Source of the DNA: Moellerella wisconsensis ATCC 35017
GTDB lineage: Bacteria > Pseudomonadota > Gammaproteobacteria > Enterobacterales > Enterobacteriaceae
Direction of reading: 5' to 3'
DNA: 64,000 nucleotides
NCBI RefSeq assembly: GCF_001294465.1
Contig: NZ_LGAA01000002.1
Coordinates: forward strand, 62,001 to 126,000
Positions within the stretch are counted from its first letter, which is position 1, and each line of letters opens with the position of its first letter. Of this stretch, positions 40,943-50,375 are shown piece after piece. Under the pieces are notes generated by a model that ran no database searches, had not been told where the DNA came from, and saw only the letters and a list, made by a program, of their open reading frames with translations. The position numbers and the translations under genes were made by a program.

Positions 40943-42340
40943 ATGAAGAAACTGCTCCCTCTTTTTATCGCAATGAGCTTTGCAGGGCTCAGTACTACTG
41001 GCTATGCAGAGGATCTGTTACAGGTCTATCAAAAAGCGAAGGAAAGTAACCCTGAACTAAGAAAATCACAGGCTGAACGTAATCAAGCTTTTGAAAAGAT
41101 TAATGAAGCCCGCAGCCCGCTGTTACCACAATTAGGTTTGGGAGCGGGTTATACTTATAATAGTGGTTATCGTGATACCAATAATACTGAGAATAATCAG
41201 CTCAGCGCGTCATTAAAGCTGACTCAGACTATTTTTGATATGTCTAAATGGCGTCAGCTTACGCTGCAAGAAAAAAGCGCCGGGATCACTGATGTGGCTT
41301 ATCAAACTAGCCAACAACAACTGATTTTAGATACCGCGACCGCGTACTTTAATGTACTACGTGCTATTGATGCACTTTCTTATATCGAAGCACAAAAAGA
41401 AGCTGTCTACCGCCAGTTAGACCAAACGACCCAGCGTTTTAACGTTGGTTTAGTCGCTATTACTGACGTACAGAACGCCCGTGCTAATTATGATAGCGTG
41501 CTAGCGCAAGAAGTTGCTGGCCGTAATGAGCTTGAAAACTCGTTAGAGAAACTGCGTCAGGTCAGTGGAATTTATTATGCGCAATTGGCCACATTAAATA
41601 TCGAACGCTTTAAAACAACAGCTCCTGAAAATGTTGATGCGATATTAAAAGAAGCCGAGGAACGTAACTTAAGTCTGTTAAGTGCTCGACTGGCACAAGA
41701 TGTTTCCCGCGAGAATATTCGTTTAGCGGAAACGGGACATATGCCAACCGTTGATTTAAATGCATCGACAGGTGTGAGCAACACCCAATACCACGGTAGC
41801 GGTTATGGCACTAATGCATTAGGTCAATCGAACCAGCCGGGTAATAGCTATGCTGGACAAAATAGTGTCGGCTTGACCCTCAGCTTGCCATTATATAGTG
41901 GTGGTGGTGTAAGCTCGAAAGTTGAACAAGCACAATTTGGCTTCTTAAGCGCCAGCGAGCAATTAGAAAGTATTTATCGTAGCGTGACCCAATTAGTACG
42001 TTCATCTTACAATAATATTGCATCTTCAATCAGTAGTATTCAGGCTTATCAACAAGTTGTAGTCTCAATGCAAAGCTCTTTAGATGCGATGGAAGCCGGT
42101 TATCAAGTGGGAACACGTACTATCGTTGACGTATTAAACGCAACGACCTCGTTGTATCAGGCCAAACAAAGTTTATCTAATGCGCGTTATGATTATTTAA
42201 TTAACCAATTAAATATTGAATTCGCTCGTGGTACTTTGAACGAAGATGATATTGCTAAGTTGAATGCGACTTTAGGTAAAGAACTTTCTACCTCAGCGAG
42301 CAGTATCATTAGCCAAACTAAAACGCCGGTCATCAAATAA
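40943..42340 (+). CDS. tolC: Outer-membrane efflux channel TolC
   Basis: TolC forms the trimeric outer-membrane and periplasmic duct for AcrAB-type pumps and type I secretion. A 22-residue signal peptide ends TTGYA, followed by EDLLQVYQKAKESNPELRKS, the family's mature start. Two repeated halves with long helices are visible. I start at the ATG at 40943, with AAGGA at good spacing; a frame opening eight codons earlier at TTG lacks support. At 465 residues it is somewhat shorter than E. coli (493), the difference being mainly at the C terminus. Confidence 0.96.
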   Translation: MKKLLPLFIAMSFAGLSTTGYAEDLLQVYQKAKESNPELRKSQAERNQAFEKINEARSPLLPQLGLGAGYTYNSGYRDTNNTENNQLSASLKLTQTIFDMSKWRQLTLQEKSAGITDVAYQTSQQQLILDTATAYFNVLRAIDALSYIEAQKEAVYRQLDQTTQRFNVGLVAITDVQNARANYDSVLAQEVAGRNELENSLEKLRQVSGIYYAQLATLNIERFKTTAPENVDAILKEAEERNLSLLSARLAQDVSRENIRLAETGHMPTVDLNASTGVSNTQYHGSGYGTNALGQSNQPGNSYAGQNSVGLTLSLPLYSGGGVSSKVEQAQFGFLSASEQLESIYRSVTQLVRSSYNNIASSISSIQAYQQVVVSMQSSLDAMEAGYQVGTRTIVDVLNATTSLYQAKQSLSNARYDYLINQLNIEFARGTLNEDDIAKLNATLGKELSTSASSIISQTKTPVIK

Positions 42341-42384
42341 CCTAATTATCTGATATAATAGCGTTTAATTAAAAAATACTCTAA

Positions 42385-42416
42385 AATCCGAAACAGTGAT
42401 TGTTTCGGATTTTTTA
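42385..42416 (+). terminator. Rho-independent terminator of tolC
   Basis: An 11-bp stem AATCCGAAACA / TGTTTCGGATT with a 5-base loop is followed by a T-run, 44 bases past the tolC stop. Confidence 0.92.
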
Positions 42417-42592
42417 TGTCATTTTCACTGTCTAGTTGGTAAAAACTGATACTGAGCTTCATCTTTCCCAATAAATTATCACTATGAAAATATTAAATTT
42501 TAATACAAAAAACACCTTGACTCTAAAAACTACAAATCAATGTTGGTATCCCGATTCAACGTCTGTATATTTAGCCGTTTACGGAGGAAATC

Positions 42593-43486
42593 ATGCTGAC
42601 TAATTCATCAACTCGCCTTAACAAATATATCAGTGAAAGTGGCATTTGCTCACGACGTGATGCCGACCGCTATATCGAGCAAGGTCTAGTATTAATTAAT
42701 GGCAAACGTGCCGCGATTGGCGATCAAGTGGTCGCTGGTGACGAAGTAAAAGTTAATGGACGGTTGATTGAACCCCGCAATGAAGAAGATTTAGTGCTCA
42801 TAGCTCTAAATAAACCGGTAGGAATTGTCAGTACCACGGAAAATAGCGAAAAAGATAATATTGTCGATTTTGTTAATCACAGCACGCGCGTATTTCCTAT
42901 TGGCCGATTAGATAAAGATTCTCAAGGCATTATTTTCCTCACAAATCATGGTGATCTGGTCAATAAAATATTACGAGCGGGTAACGATCACGAAAAAGAA
43001 TATTTAGTGACCGTCAATAAGCCAATCACCGACGAATTTATTCGTGGAATGAGTGCCGGTGTGCCTATTTTGGGTACCATGACCAAAAAATGTAAAGTCA
43101 AAAAAGAAGCGCCTTTTGTCTTTCGTATCACGCTAGTGCAAGGATTAAATCGCCAAATTCGCCGTATGGCGGAACATTTTGGCTATGAAGTCACCAAACT
43201 TGAACGTGTACGTATTATGAATGTTAGCTTGTCAGGTTTACCTTTGGGCGAATGGCGTGATTTAACCGATGATGAGCTCATCAAACTATTTGATTCGATA
43301 GAAAAATCAACCTCTGAAGCTAAACCAGCAAAATCGGCAAAACCAAAGGCCAACACTGGTGGTGCCAAAAAGAGCCCAGCAGGTGTAGCGTCTAAGGCAG
43401 GCGGTAAATCTGTAAGTAAAGCTGCGCCAGAAAACAACTCACGAAAAAAGTTCGTACAACCGGGGCGTAAAAAGAAAAAACGTTAA
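42593..43486 (+). CDS. rluF: 23S rRNA pseudouridine(2604) synthase RluF
   Basis: RluF makes pseudouridine 2604 in 23S rRNA and can act on tRNA-Tyr. An N-terminal S4-like RNA-binding domain ([21 protein letters not shown]) is followed by the catalytic domain with its aspartate in [12 protein letters not shown] (near residue 106). The KEYLVTV and GLNRQIRRM motifs are intact. A tail of about 60 Lys/Ala/Ser-rich residues ends GRKKKKR, as in E. coli (290 residues there, 297 here). A good GGAGGAAA site precedes the ATG. In E. coli rluF lies far away; between tolC and ygiB it is out of that context. Confidence 0.95.
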   Translation: MLTNSSTRLNKYISESGICSRRDADRYIEQGLVLINGKRAAIGDQVVAGDEVKVNGRLIEPRNEEDLVLIALNKPVGIVSTTENSEKDNIVDFVNHSTRVFPIGRLDKDSQGIIFLTNHGDLVNKILRAGNDHEKEYLVTVNKPITDEFIRGMSAGVPILGTMTKKCKVKKEAPFVFRITLVQGLNRQIRRMAEHFGYEVTKLERVRIMNVSLSGLPLGEWRDLTDDELIKLFDSIEKSTSEAKPAKSAKPKANTGGAKKSPAGVASKAGGKSVSKAAPENNSRKKFVQPGRKKKKR

Positions 43487-44224
43487 TCGGCTAACGCACA
43501 ATATTATTATGGCTTCCTCCTATGGAGGCCTGTCTGCCTTTAATTAATTTTCTCATCGATTAACTAATTGCTGACGTTGCATGGCATATTTTGGTGTTCA
43601 ATAAGTACCCAAAAAAATATATTGGCAGATAAGCCTAACGATGAAACTGTAAAAAACTCCTGTTCCACATAAATTTAGAGTCAATCGCGGCGTTATCCCC
43701 AAAATGATGATGACTGGAAGGTGAGAGTTAATACATTTATTCTCATGCCGTTACCAATAATGAATAGATACCGATTGATAGGATGAAATCAGCGCCTCCC
43801 AACCTCATACAACACTAATACACGAGCCCAGCATACCAATATCTTATGATCGCATACAAAATATCTACGCATTAATCCATATTATGAGTAAGTGCATTAA
43901 ATAATTAAAAAACCGTAATTTAATAGCCTAATTAGTTGATTTTAATCATACTCATAACTAGTAACATTTAAAAAATCCCAAGTTAAATCTGAAAATTATA
44001 AAAAAAAGCTTTTTTTACGCAGATAACTGAACCTTAGTGCTTTAATTTTCAGCGCATATCACCTATTCTAGGGTAAATTTTTATAACCTCTGTACTTAAT
44101 CTAATTAATCCAGACTTAAGCGTTGCCAATATGTTGGCTATATTCCGTCATTCTAGCCGTCGGTATACAACTTAAACTATTATTTAGACATCAAACAATT
44201 ATCTCTATATTCGGGTAAATAACC
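43487..44224. other. Spacer rluF-ygiB with decayed repeat, no gene recognised
   Basis: No coding frame is supported in these 738 bases. A GC-rich imperfect hairpin (GGC-tt-CCTCC / GGAGG-CC) lies about 27 bases past rluF and may terminate it. The stretch 43692-43727 (GTTATCCCCAAAATGATG onward) resembles the end of the same palindromic repeat family suspected at 17283-17438. AAAAAAAGCTTTTTTT near 44000 is a perfect 16-base palindrome. The ygiB promoter should lie in the last 150 bases. Confidence 0.5.
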
Positions 44225-44929
44225 ATGACAATGAAGCGTACCAAGAATATCAATCCAGATGCATTCCGTAAGTCTTGGCGTAATTATCGCCTGGCGCCTG
44301 TTGCTATCGCTATTAGTGCGGTATTTATGCTTTCGGCCTGTGAAGAAAGCGATGAAACCGTTTCGCTGTTTACTAATGCAGAAGAGTGTAGCCAAGCAAA
44401 TCCATCCCAATCAGAACAATGTACGTTAGCTTATAATAACGCGCTGCAAGAAGCGGCGAAAACAGCACCTAAATATGCTAGCCGTGAAGACTGTGTTGCA
44501 GAATTCGGTGAGTCTATGTGTACCCAAGCACCTGCTCAATCAGGACTTGCAAGTACAGATACCCCTACCTCTACAGGTACCGGCGGTGAGCAGCAAGCAC
44601 AAAGCGGTTTTGGCAGTACCTGGATGCCATTGATGATGGGCTATATGATGGGGCGAATGATGGGCGGCGGCGCAGCATCACAACCTTTATTTAGCTCTAA
44701 AAATCCATCCAGCCCTGCTAACGGTAAATTTGTTGATGCATCCGGTAAAAGTTATGGTTCTGCCACCGCAGGTGGACGTTCAATGAACGTCCCTAAAACA
44801 GCCATGGCACCAAAACCACCAACAACGTCTACCGTGACGCGTGGCGGTTTCGGTCAAACCGTAAATAAACAGTCTACAATGCAGAGAAAAGCGTCAACTA
44901 ACTCTTCATCTCGTTCCATGGGTGGCTAA
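44225..44929 (+). CDS. ygiB: YgiB family protein (DUF1190), probable lipoprotein-like membrane protein
   Basis: YgiB has no settled function; it always precedes the glutathionylspermidine-synthase-like ygiC. The 234 residues hold a hydrophobic segment ending in [10 protein letters not shown], which looks like a lipobox cysteine. Further cysteines lie in conserved positions (AEECSQ, EQCT, EDCV, MCTQ), followed by a Met/Gly-rich helix ([11 protein letters not shown]) and a Ser/Thr-rich tail ending SSRSMGG. Strong similarity to E. coli YgiB is evident throughout. The ATG at 44231 (MKRTKNI) fits the E. coli start and may be the true one. ygiC follows after 5 bases. Confidence 0.93.
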   Translation: MTMKRTKNINPDAFRKSWRNYRLAPVAIAISAVFMLSACEESDETVSLFTNAEECSQANPSQSEQCTLAYNNALQEAAKTAPKYASREDCVAEFGESMCTQAPAQSGLASTDTPTSTGTGGEQQAQSGFGSTWMPLMMGYMMGRMMGGGAASQPLFSSKNPSSPANGKFVDASGKSYGSATAGGRSMNVPKTAMAPKPPTTSTVTRGGFGQTVNKQSTMQRKASTNSSSRSMGG

Positions 44930-44934
44930 GACAG

Positions 44935-46095
44935 ATGAAACGCGTTGCTATTACTGAACGTCCAGACTGGCGTGAAAAAGCCTCTGAATTTGGCTTTAAT
45001 TTTCATACTATGTATGACGAGCCTTACTGGTCAGAAGATGCTTATTATCAATTTACTCTAGCGCAAATTGAAGAGATAGAAGAAGTCACGGCAGAACTGC
45101 ACCAAATGTGTTTACAAGTGGTGGAAAAAGTCGTGAATAGCGAAGAGCTCCTGACTCGATTTCAAATTCCTCGACACACGTGGGATTTTGTACGCGATTC
45201 ATGGAAAACTAATCAGCCTTCACTCTATTCTCGTTTAGATTTAGCTTATGATGGCGTGGGCCCAGCTAAGCTGCTTGAAAACAATGCGGATACACCGACA
45301 TCGCTGTATGAATCTGCCTTTTTCCAGTGGATTTGGTTAGAAGATCAAATTAATGCCGGTAATTTGCCAGAAAATGCCGATCAATTTAATGGCATTCAAG
45401 AACAACTGATCGAGCGCTTTACCCAGCTTAAAGATCAATTTGGTTTTCGTTTACTGCATATGACCTGCTGTCGTGATACCGAAGAAGATCGCGGTACAGT
45501 TCAATATTTGCAGGATTGCGCCAACGAAGCCGGTATCGCGACAGAATTTCTGTATGTTGATGAAATCGGTTTAGGAGAAAAAGGGGAATTTACTGATACA
45601 CAAGATCAAGTGATCAGTAACTTGTTCAAGCTTTATCCTTGGGAATTTATGCTGCGTGAGATTTTTTCAACCAAACTCGAAGATGCGGGTGTCCGTTGGT
45701 TAGAACCAGCATGGAAGAGCATTATCTCCAATAAAGCACTGTTGCCGATGTTGTGGCAAATGTTCCCTGAGCATCCTAATCTTCTGCCGGCTTATTTTGC
45801 TGATAACAATCCACCACCGCTAGACAGCTATGTGGTTAAACCGTTGTTTTCACGCGAAGGAGCAAATATTCGCATTGTAGACAATGGGAAAGAGATAGCC
45901 TCTGCTGATGGTCCTTATGGTGAAGAGGGTATGATTATTCAGCAATTCCATCCTCTGCCAAAATTTGAAGGTAATTATACTTTAGTCGGTAGCTGGTTGG
46001 TAAATGATCAAGCCGCAGGGATCTGCATTCGTGAAGATAAAGAACTGATCACTCAGGATCTATCTCGATTCTATCCGCATGTTATTATTGATTAA
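44935..46095 (+). CDS. ygiC: YgiC, glutathionylspermidine synthase-like ATP-grasp protein
   Basis: YgiC belongs to the ATP-grasp family of glutathionylspermidine synthase C-terminal domains but lacks the amidase half of Gss, and its substrate is unknown. The 386 residues equal the E. coli length. Conserved segments include [32 protein letters not shown] with the ATP-binding Lys nearby ([10 protein letters not shown]) and [18 protein letters not shown]. It is coupled to ygiB and closed by a hairpin. A peptide-ligase role on the envelope or on YgiB is only inference. Confidence 0.94.
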   Translation: MKRVAITERPDWREKASEFGFNFHTMYDEPYWSEDAYYQFTLAQIEEIEEVTAELHQMCLQVVEKVVNSEELLTRFQIPRHTWDFVRDSWKTNQPSLYSRLDLAYDGVGPAKLLENNADTPTSLYESAFFQWIWLEDQINAGNLPENADQFNGIQEQLIERFTQLKDQFGFRLLHMTCCRDTEEDRGTVQYLQDCANEAGIATEFLYVDEIGLGEKGEFTDTQDQVISNLFKLYPWEFMLREIFSTKLEDAGVRWLEPAWKSIISNKALLPMLWQMFPEHPNLLPAYFADNNPPPLDSYVVKPLFSREGANIRIVDNGKEIASADGPYGEEGMIIQQFHPLPKFEGNYTLVGSWLVNDQAAGICIREDKELITQDLSRFYPHVIID

Positions 46096-46109
46096 ATAGT
46101 ATTAATATT

Positions 46110-46143
46110 ATTGTCGCTCTGCTTTCAGAGCGGCAATATTTAT
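46110..46143 (+). terminator. Probable terminator of ygiBC
   Basis: A 12-bp stem ATTGTCGCTCTG / CAGAGCGGCAAT (one mismatched pair) with a 4-base loop lies 15 bases past ygiC. The following T-run is short (ATTTATC). It lies between convergent genes. Confidence 0.75.
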
Positions 46144-46189
46144 CACTTATTTATATATCTCAAAATAAACATCAAATCTCCCCTTCTAT

Positions 46190-46990
46190 TTAACCACCAA
46201 TCAGTACTGACATCATACTTAATGAAGCTAATTCAATCCCTTGAATCGGTATTGATATATTTTCACTCTGATCCCAAGTGCCCAAAATATATAATAACGG
46301 TAAAAAGTGCTCTGCCGAGGGATTCGATAATTTACCCTCTTGGCGCTCAAGCGCCTGTGTTAAAGGGTGCGGTTGCTGTCGGCTGGCAATATTTTCAGCC
46401 ACATATTGCTCAAAAGAGACGGCCCAAGGATAAGGGTCAGAACCTTCTGCTTGCCAACGAATTGCCGATAAATTATGGACTACATTACCACTGCCCAAAA
46501 TTAAGACACCTTCTTTTCTTAATGCTGCCAATTTTTGCCCTACCGAATAATGCCACTGTGCCGGCTTTGCCGCATCAATACTCAGTTGAACCACCGGAAT
46601 ATCGGCATCAGGGTACATTTGAACCAGTATTTCCCAGCTACCATGATCTAATCCCCACTGCTCACTCTCTTGATATACCTCGATTGGTGCTAATAATTCA
46701 CCAATACGAGCCGCTAGCTCAGGCGAACCGGGTGCTGGATATTGTACGGCGAAAAGCGATTCAGGAAAGCCGGCAAAGTCATGAATAGTGGCAGGTTGTT
46801 TCATCGCGGTAACTGCCGTCCCTTCCGTATACCAATGGGCCGAAATCACCAATATGGCTTTAGGGCGCGGTAAGGTCTTCGCGAGCGTCGACCATGCCGC
46901 AGTATAGCGATTATGTTCTAGTGCGTTCATTGGTGTACCGTGACCAATAAATAGCGCTGGCAATGGTGCTGACATTGTATAAGTAGACAT
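46190..46990 (-). CDS. ygiD: 4,5-DOPA-extradiol-dioxygenase-like protein YgiD
   Basis: YgiD is a LigB-type zinc or iron protein; the E. coli enzyme opens the ring of L-DOPA, but its cellular role is unclear. The metal histidines are in FIGHGTPMN, SAHWYTEG, and LDHGSWEIL, and the conserved GSGNVVHNL is present. The ATG at 46990 has GGAG at 9 bases and gives 266 residues (E. coli 262). A GTG five codons earlier is possible but poorer. In E. coli zupT lies between ygiD and ribB; here it is absent. Confidence 0.93.
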   Translation of the reverse strand: MSTYTMSAPLPALFIGHGTPMNALEHNRYTAAWSTLAKTLPRPKAILVISAHWYTEGTAVTAMKQPATIHDFAGFPESLFAVQYPAPGSPELAARIGELLAPIEVYQESEQWGLDHGSWEILVQMYPDADIPVVQLSIDAAKPAQWHYSVGQKLAALRKEGVLILGSGNVVHNLSAIRWQAEGSDPYPWAVSFEQYVAENIASRQQPHPLTQALERQEGKLSNPSAEHFLPLLYILGTWDQSENISIPIQGIELASLSMMSVLIGG

Positions 46991-47093
46991 AAGGCGAAGC
47001 TCCACAGCAATAATATGATATTGCTCAGCATACGCTGATTTTAGCGCTAGGACAGGAGGTAATGGATGATAGAGATAGTCAAAATAATTGAAA

Positions 47094-47130
47094 AAGCCAA
47101 TATAAGAAGTTGATATTCTTACATTGGCTT
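47094..47130 (-). terminator. Rho-independent terminator of ribB
   Basis: On the minus strand a 15-base stem, AAGCCAATGTAAGAA / TTCTTATATTGGCTT with one mismatched pair and a 7-base loop, is followed by TTTTTCAATTATTTT. It lies about 57 bases past the ribB stop. Confidence 0.88.
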
Positions 47131-47164
47131 AAAATTCAGGCTTAAAATTCAGGCTTAAAATTTA
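47126..47164. repeat. Three tandem copies of a 13-bp unit
   Basis: GGCTTAAAATTCA occurs twice exactly (47126-47138, 47139-47151), and a third copy differs at one base (47152-47164). It overlaps the base of the ribB terminator stem, so it probably grew by slippage from that hairpin's arm. Confidence 0.9.
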
Positions 47165-47186
47165 CAACATCAAAAACCGCTGCCGA

Positions 47187-47840
47187 TTAACTCGCTTGCT
47201 GTTCATGCTGCTGACGATACGCCACTAAATCATCAATAGTAACGACAGGCATATCATGCTGTTTAGCAAAAGCAATAACTTCTGGAGCACGCGCCATCGA
47301 ACCATCATCATTAGTTAATTCACACAACACACCGGCAGATTTAAACCCAGCTAAAGTAACTAAATCAATAGTCGCTTCAGTGTGACCACGGCGAGTTAAT
47401 ACACCGCCATCACGTGCGCGTAATGGGAAAACATGACCCGGTCTATTAATATCAGCAGGTTTGGCATTATCGGTAATTGCCGCACGAATAGTCGTCAATC
47501 TATCTAAAGCTGAAACTCCAGTAGTAACACCTTGAGCGGCCTCAATCGTCACCGTAAATGCGGTTTGATAATGGCTGGAGTTATTCTCCACCATCATAGG
47601 TAATTCTAATTGTTTACGGCGTTCTTCGGTGATACACAAACACACAATACCGCTGCCATGGCGAATAGTAAGCGCCATTTGTTCTACCGTCATAGTTTCG
47701 GCAGCAAAGATCATATCACCTTCATTTTCTCGACTTTCGTCATCTAACACCATAACACCTTTGCCATTACGCAAAGCGTCTAATGCCAGTTCAACACGAG
47801 CAATGGGATCGCCATATTCTGAAAGGAGCGTCTGATTCAT
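47187..47840 (-). CDS. ribB: 3,4-dihydroxy-2-butanone-4-phosphate synthase
   Basis: RibB converts ribulose-5-phosphate to the four-carbon precursor of riboflavin plus formate. Metal and substrate motifs are present: [16 protein letters not shown] (around residues 37-52), IRHGSGIVC and [16 protein letters not shown] with the second metal histidine. At 217 residues it has the E. coli length, a stand-alone synthase without a cyclohydrolase domain. An FMN riboswitch lies about 165 bases upstream on the same strand. Confidence 0.97.
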   Translation of the reverse strand: MNQTLLSEYGDPIARVELALDALRNGKGVMVLDDESRENEGDMIFAAETMTVEQMALTIRHGSGIVCLCITEERRKQLELPMMVENNSSHYQTAFTVTIEAAQGVTTGVSALDRLTTIRAAITDNAKPADINRPGHVFPLRARDGGVLTRRGHTEATIDLVTLAGFKSAGVLCELTNDDGSMARAPEVIAFAKQHDMPVVTIDDLVAYRQQHEQQAS

Positions 47841-48002
47841 GGTAAAAACCTCTTGGTTAAATTATTTAGTTACCAGAATCAGGGCAGTCTTAGGAGTGTA
47901 AAATTGCAAGCAACGAAACTTTGCGCCATGCAAAACTTCGCCTATAAGGCATGCAGAACATCACCATTTATTGGCTATTATCGCTGTGGACAGTGATGCT
48001 GT

Positions 48003-48182
48003 TATTCTCTCCCATCCGGACTATAACCGTCGGCTCCAGGATTTCACTGGATCTGCTGACCTTTATAATGAATTGTCTAAACACCACTATAAAGCGCTCG
48101 CGGGCTTCACCAGCTCAAATGATAGCAAGATCATTGACTGATGTTACCGCCGGTGGGGACTTACACCCCGCCCTGAGATAAA
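48003..48182 (-). promoter_or_regulatory. FMN riboswitch (RFN element) of ribB
   Basis: On the minus strand the element opens AGGGCGGGGTGTAAGTCCCC followed by ACCGGCGGTAA and closes with CCGACGGTTATAGTCCGGATGGGAGAGA, the invariant RFN core. The end helix pairs TTATCTC with GAGAATAA, one base bulged. Between the core arms is a long variable region (about 48064-48140). It controls ribB, as in E. coli, lowering expression when FMN is high. Confidence 0.96.
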
Positions 48183-48404
48183 CGTTTTTAATATAGCGCT
48201 AATTATTAGGTATCGCAATAATCAAAAGCAAAACTCACTGTACACTCACACTTTTTGCCTAGCGCCACTTAAAATCATCAGCAAACCTGACTATTCGGCG
48301 ATGAGGTTCAAATTTAATGATGTTAGAAGCGGTTTTTCCGTGTAATATTTTACCCATTAGCTAATTTATTTTGAACTGACTTGAATAAACAAAAAGGACT
48401 CCTA

Positions 48405-48692
48405 ATGCTCGATCCAAAGAAAATTGAACAGGTTGCCCGTCAAATCCAGGGCGCTCTGCCAAAGGGAGTACGCGAACTGGGTGAAGATGTGGATAAAAAA
48501 ATCCGTGGATTATTACAATCACAGCTCAGTAAGCTCGATTTAGTTAGCCGAGAAGAGTTTGATATTCAGACCCAAGTATTACTGAGAACGCGTGAAAAAT
48601 TAGCATTGATGGAACAACGAATTAGTGCTTTAGAACGTGAAAATAATCCCCAAGAAAATAGCCAAACTCCGTCATCTACTGACGCAGAATAG
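48405..48692 (+). CDS. ubiK: Ubiquinone biosynthesis accessory factor UbiK (YqiC)
   Basis: UbiK is a small coiled-coil protein that binds UbiJ and supports ubiquinone synthesis under aerobic conditions; it also has membrane-fusogenic activity in vitro. The 95 residues open [15 protein letters not shown] and carry the highly conserved [20 protein letters not shown], followed by a predicted coiled coil ([17 protein letters not shown]) and a polar tail. The ATG at 48405 is preceded by AAGGA at good spacing; an upstream TTG would add eight residues. It is divergent from ribB. Confidence 0.95.
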   Translation: MLDPKKIEQVARQIQGALPKGVRELGEDVDKKIRGLLQSQLSKLDLVSREEFDIQTQVLLRTREKLALMEQRISALERENNPQENSQTPSSTDAE

Positions 48693-48697
48693 GCCAT

Positions 48698-48745
48698 AAA
48701 AAAAGCCATCGCAGTGTGAATTTTCAGTCACTGGATGGCTTTTTA
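48698..48745. terminator. Bidirectional terminator ubiK/hldE
   Basis: A long stem AAAAAGCCATCGCAGTG / CACTGGATGGCTTTTT (one mismatch) with A-run and T-run flanks lies between the convergent ubiK and hldE stops and could serve both. Confidence 0.9.
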
Positions 48746-48799
48746 TTGTCTATTAATCCTTTAATAGAATGAGATTAATAGAAGGCTAATAATCTCTAA

Positions 48800-50227
48800 T
48801 TAGCTTTTTTTCATAATTGTTTTAATGATGTTCGACGTTGAAATTCCATCTTCAAAATTTAACACTTTAACGTCTCCACCTGCCGCCCAAACTTCTTTAC
48901 TGCCAGCAATATCTTCAGCGCGATAATCGCCACCTTTGACTAAAACGTCCGGTAAAATATTAGCAATTAAACGCTGTGGAGTATCCTCTTCAAAAGGCAC
49001 CACCCAATCTACTGCGCCTAATGCCCCTAATACCGCCATTCTCTGTTCTAATGGGTTAACTGGACGTGTTTCACCTTTTAATCGTTGGGTAGAAGCATCA
49101 CTGTTTACAGCTACAATTAGGCGATCGCCCAATTTACGTGCGTTGGCTAAATAGCTAACGTGCCCAGCATGTAAAATATCGAAACAACCGTTAGTCATCA
49201 CAATACGTTCGCCACGCTGGCGTGCATTTTCAACCGCCTGTTTTAATTTTTCTTCGCTCATCACACCAAAGCCTGTTTCAGTGCGACCGCGGATAGCGTT
49301 TTCTAATTCGATAGGTGACACCGTTGAAGTCCCTAACTTACCGACCACAACACCAGCAGCGACATTAGCTAAAGCACAAGCTTCATATAACGGCTTGCCC
49401 GCGGCTAATGATGCCGCTAATACCCCAATCACGGTATCGCCAGCACCTGTCACGTCATACACTTCTTGTGCTTGGGTAGGTAAATGCAGTGGCTGTTGTC
49501 CACGTTGGAGCAGGCTCATGCCTTGCTCTGAGCGAGTAATTAATAATCCAGTCAAGTCTAATGACTCCACCAGCTGCATACCTTTCTCTTCAACCTCTTG
49601 GTTGTTTTTACAACGCCCAACAATAGCTTCGAATTCCGTCATATTTGGAGTTAATAACGTCGCGCCACGATAGCGTTCAAAATCATTACCTTTAGGATCA
49701 ATAAGAACCGGCACTCCTTTACTGTTGGCCAGGGCAATCATTTTCTGTACTTGAGATAATGCTCCTTTGGCATAATCAGATAAGACTAAGGCACCGATAT
49801 GCGGTAGCGCTTGTTCAATTCGCTCAAGCAGTGGCTGCGCGTCAATATTTTGAAATCCCTCTTCAAAGTCCAAACGGATCAACTGCTGATTACGCGATAA
49901 AACTCGAAGTTTAGTTATTGTTGGATGGGTCGGTAATGCCACAAAGTCACAGCGTACGCTGACTTCATTGAGTTTTTCAGCTAAGGCTTTTGCCGCATCA
50001 TCAATCCCGGTCAAACCTACAAGACGCGAACTCGCGCCAAGAGAAGCAATATTCATAGCAACGTTAGCAGCACCACCGGGACGTTCTTCGACCATATTGA
50101 CTTTAACCACAGGAACTGGCGCTTCAGGAGAGATCCGATCTGCCGATCCATGCCAATAACGATCTAACATTACATCGCCAACCACCAATACGCCTGCGTG
50201 TTTAAACTCAGGGAGCGTCACTTTCAT
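48800..50227 (-). CDS. hldE: Bifunctional heptose-7-phosphate kinase / heptose-1-phosphate adenylyltransferase
   Basis: HldE makes ADP-heptose for the LPS inner core. The N-terminal ribokinase-type domain (about 1-318) has [18 protein letters not shown] and the catalytic [11 protein letters not shown]. The C-terminal nucleotidyltransferase domain (about 340-475) has [15 protein letters not shown], containing the HxGH motif. I chose the ATG at 50227 (MKVTLPEF), with GGAG six bases upstream, matching the E. coli start; it gives 475 residues (E. coli 477). It follows glnE on the same strand. Confidence 0.97.
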   Translation of the reverse strand: MKVTLPEFKHAGVLVVGDVMLDRYWHGSADRISPEAPVPVVKVNMVEERPGGAANVAMNIASLGASSRLVGLTGIDDAAKALAEKLNEVSVRCDFVALPTHPTITKLRVLSRNQQLIRLDFEEGFQNIDAQPLLERIEQALPHIGALVLSDYAKGALSQVQKMIALANSKGVPVLIDPKGNDFERYRGATLLTPNMTEFEAIVGRCKNNQEVEEKGMQLVESLDLTGLLITRSEQGMSLLQRGQQPLHLPTQAQEVYDVTGAGDTVIGVLAASLAAGKPLYEACALANVAAGVVVGKLGTSTVSPIELENAIRGRTETGFGVMSEEKLKQAVENARQRGERIVMTNGCFDILHAGHVSYLANARKLGDRLIVAVNSDASTQRLKGETRPVNPLEQRMAVLGALGAVDWVVPFEEDTPQRLIANILPDVLVKGGDYRAEDIAGSKEVWAAGGDVKVLNFEDGISTSNIIKTIMKKS

Positions 50228-50375
50228 CCCGAACTCCATTTAAAAAGGGAACCTATAGCCAAATATTTCATCTTTATATTGAGCAGACTCATCAAGTTAA
50301 TCTGCACATAATAAGAAATACGGCGGTTATATTCTGTTAATTGCGCCAAATATTATCATAAAGCAATGATATTGG

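Noticed and set aside
47951-48181. 76-codon plus-strand frame opposite the ribB leader
   Set aside because: It lies wholly across the FMN riboswitch, whose conserved RNA sequence explains it.
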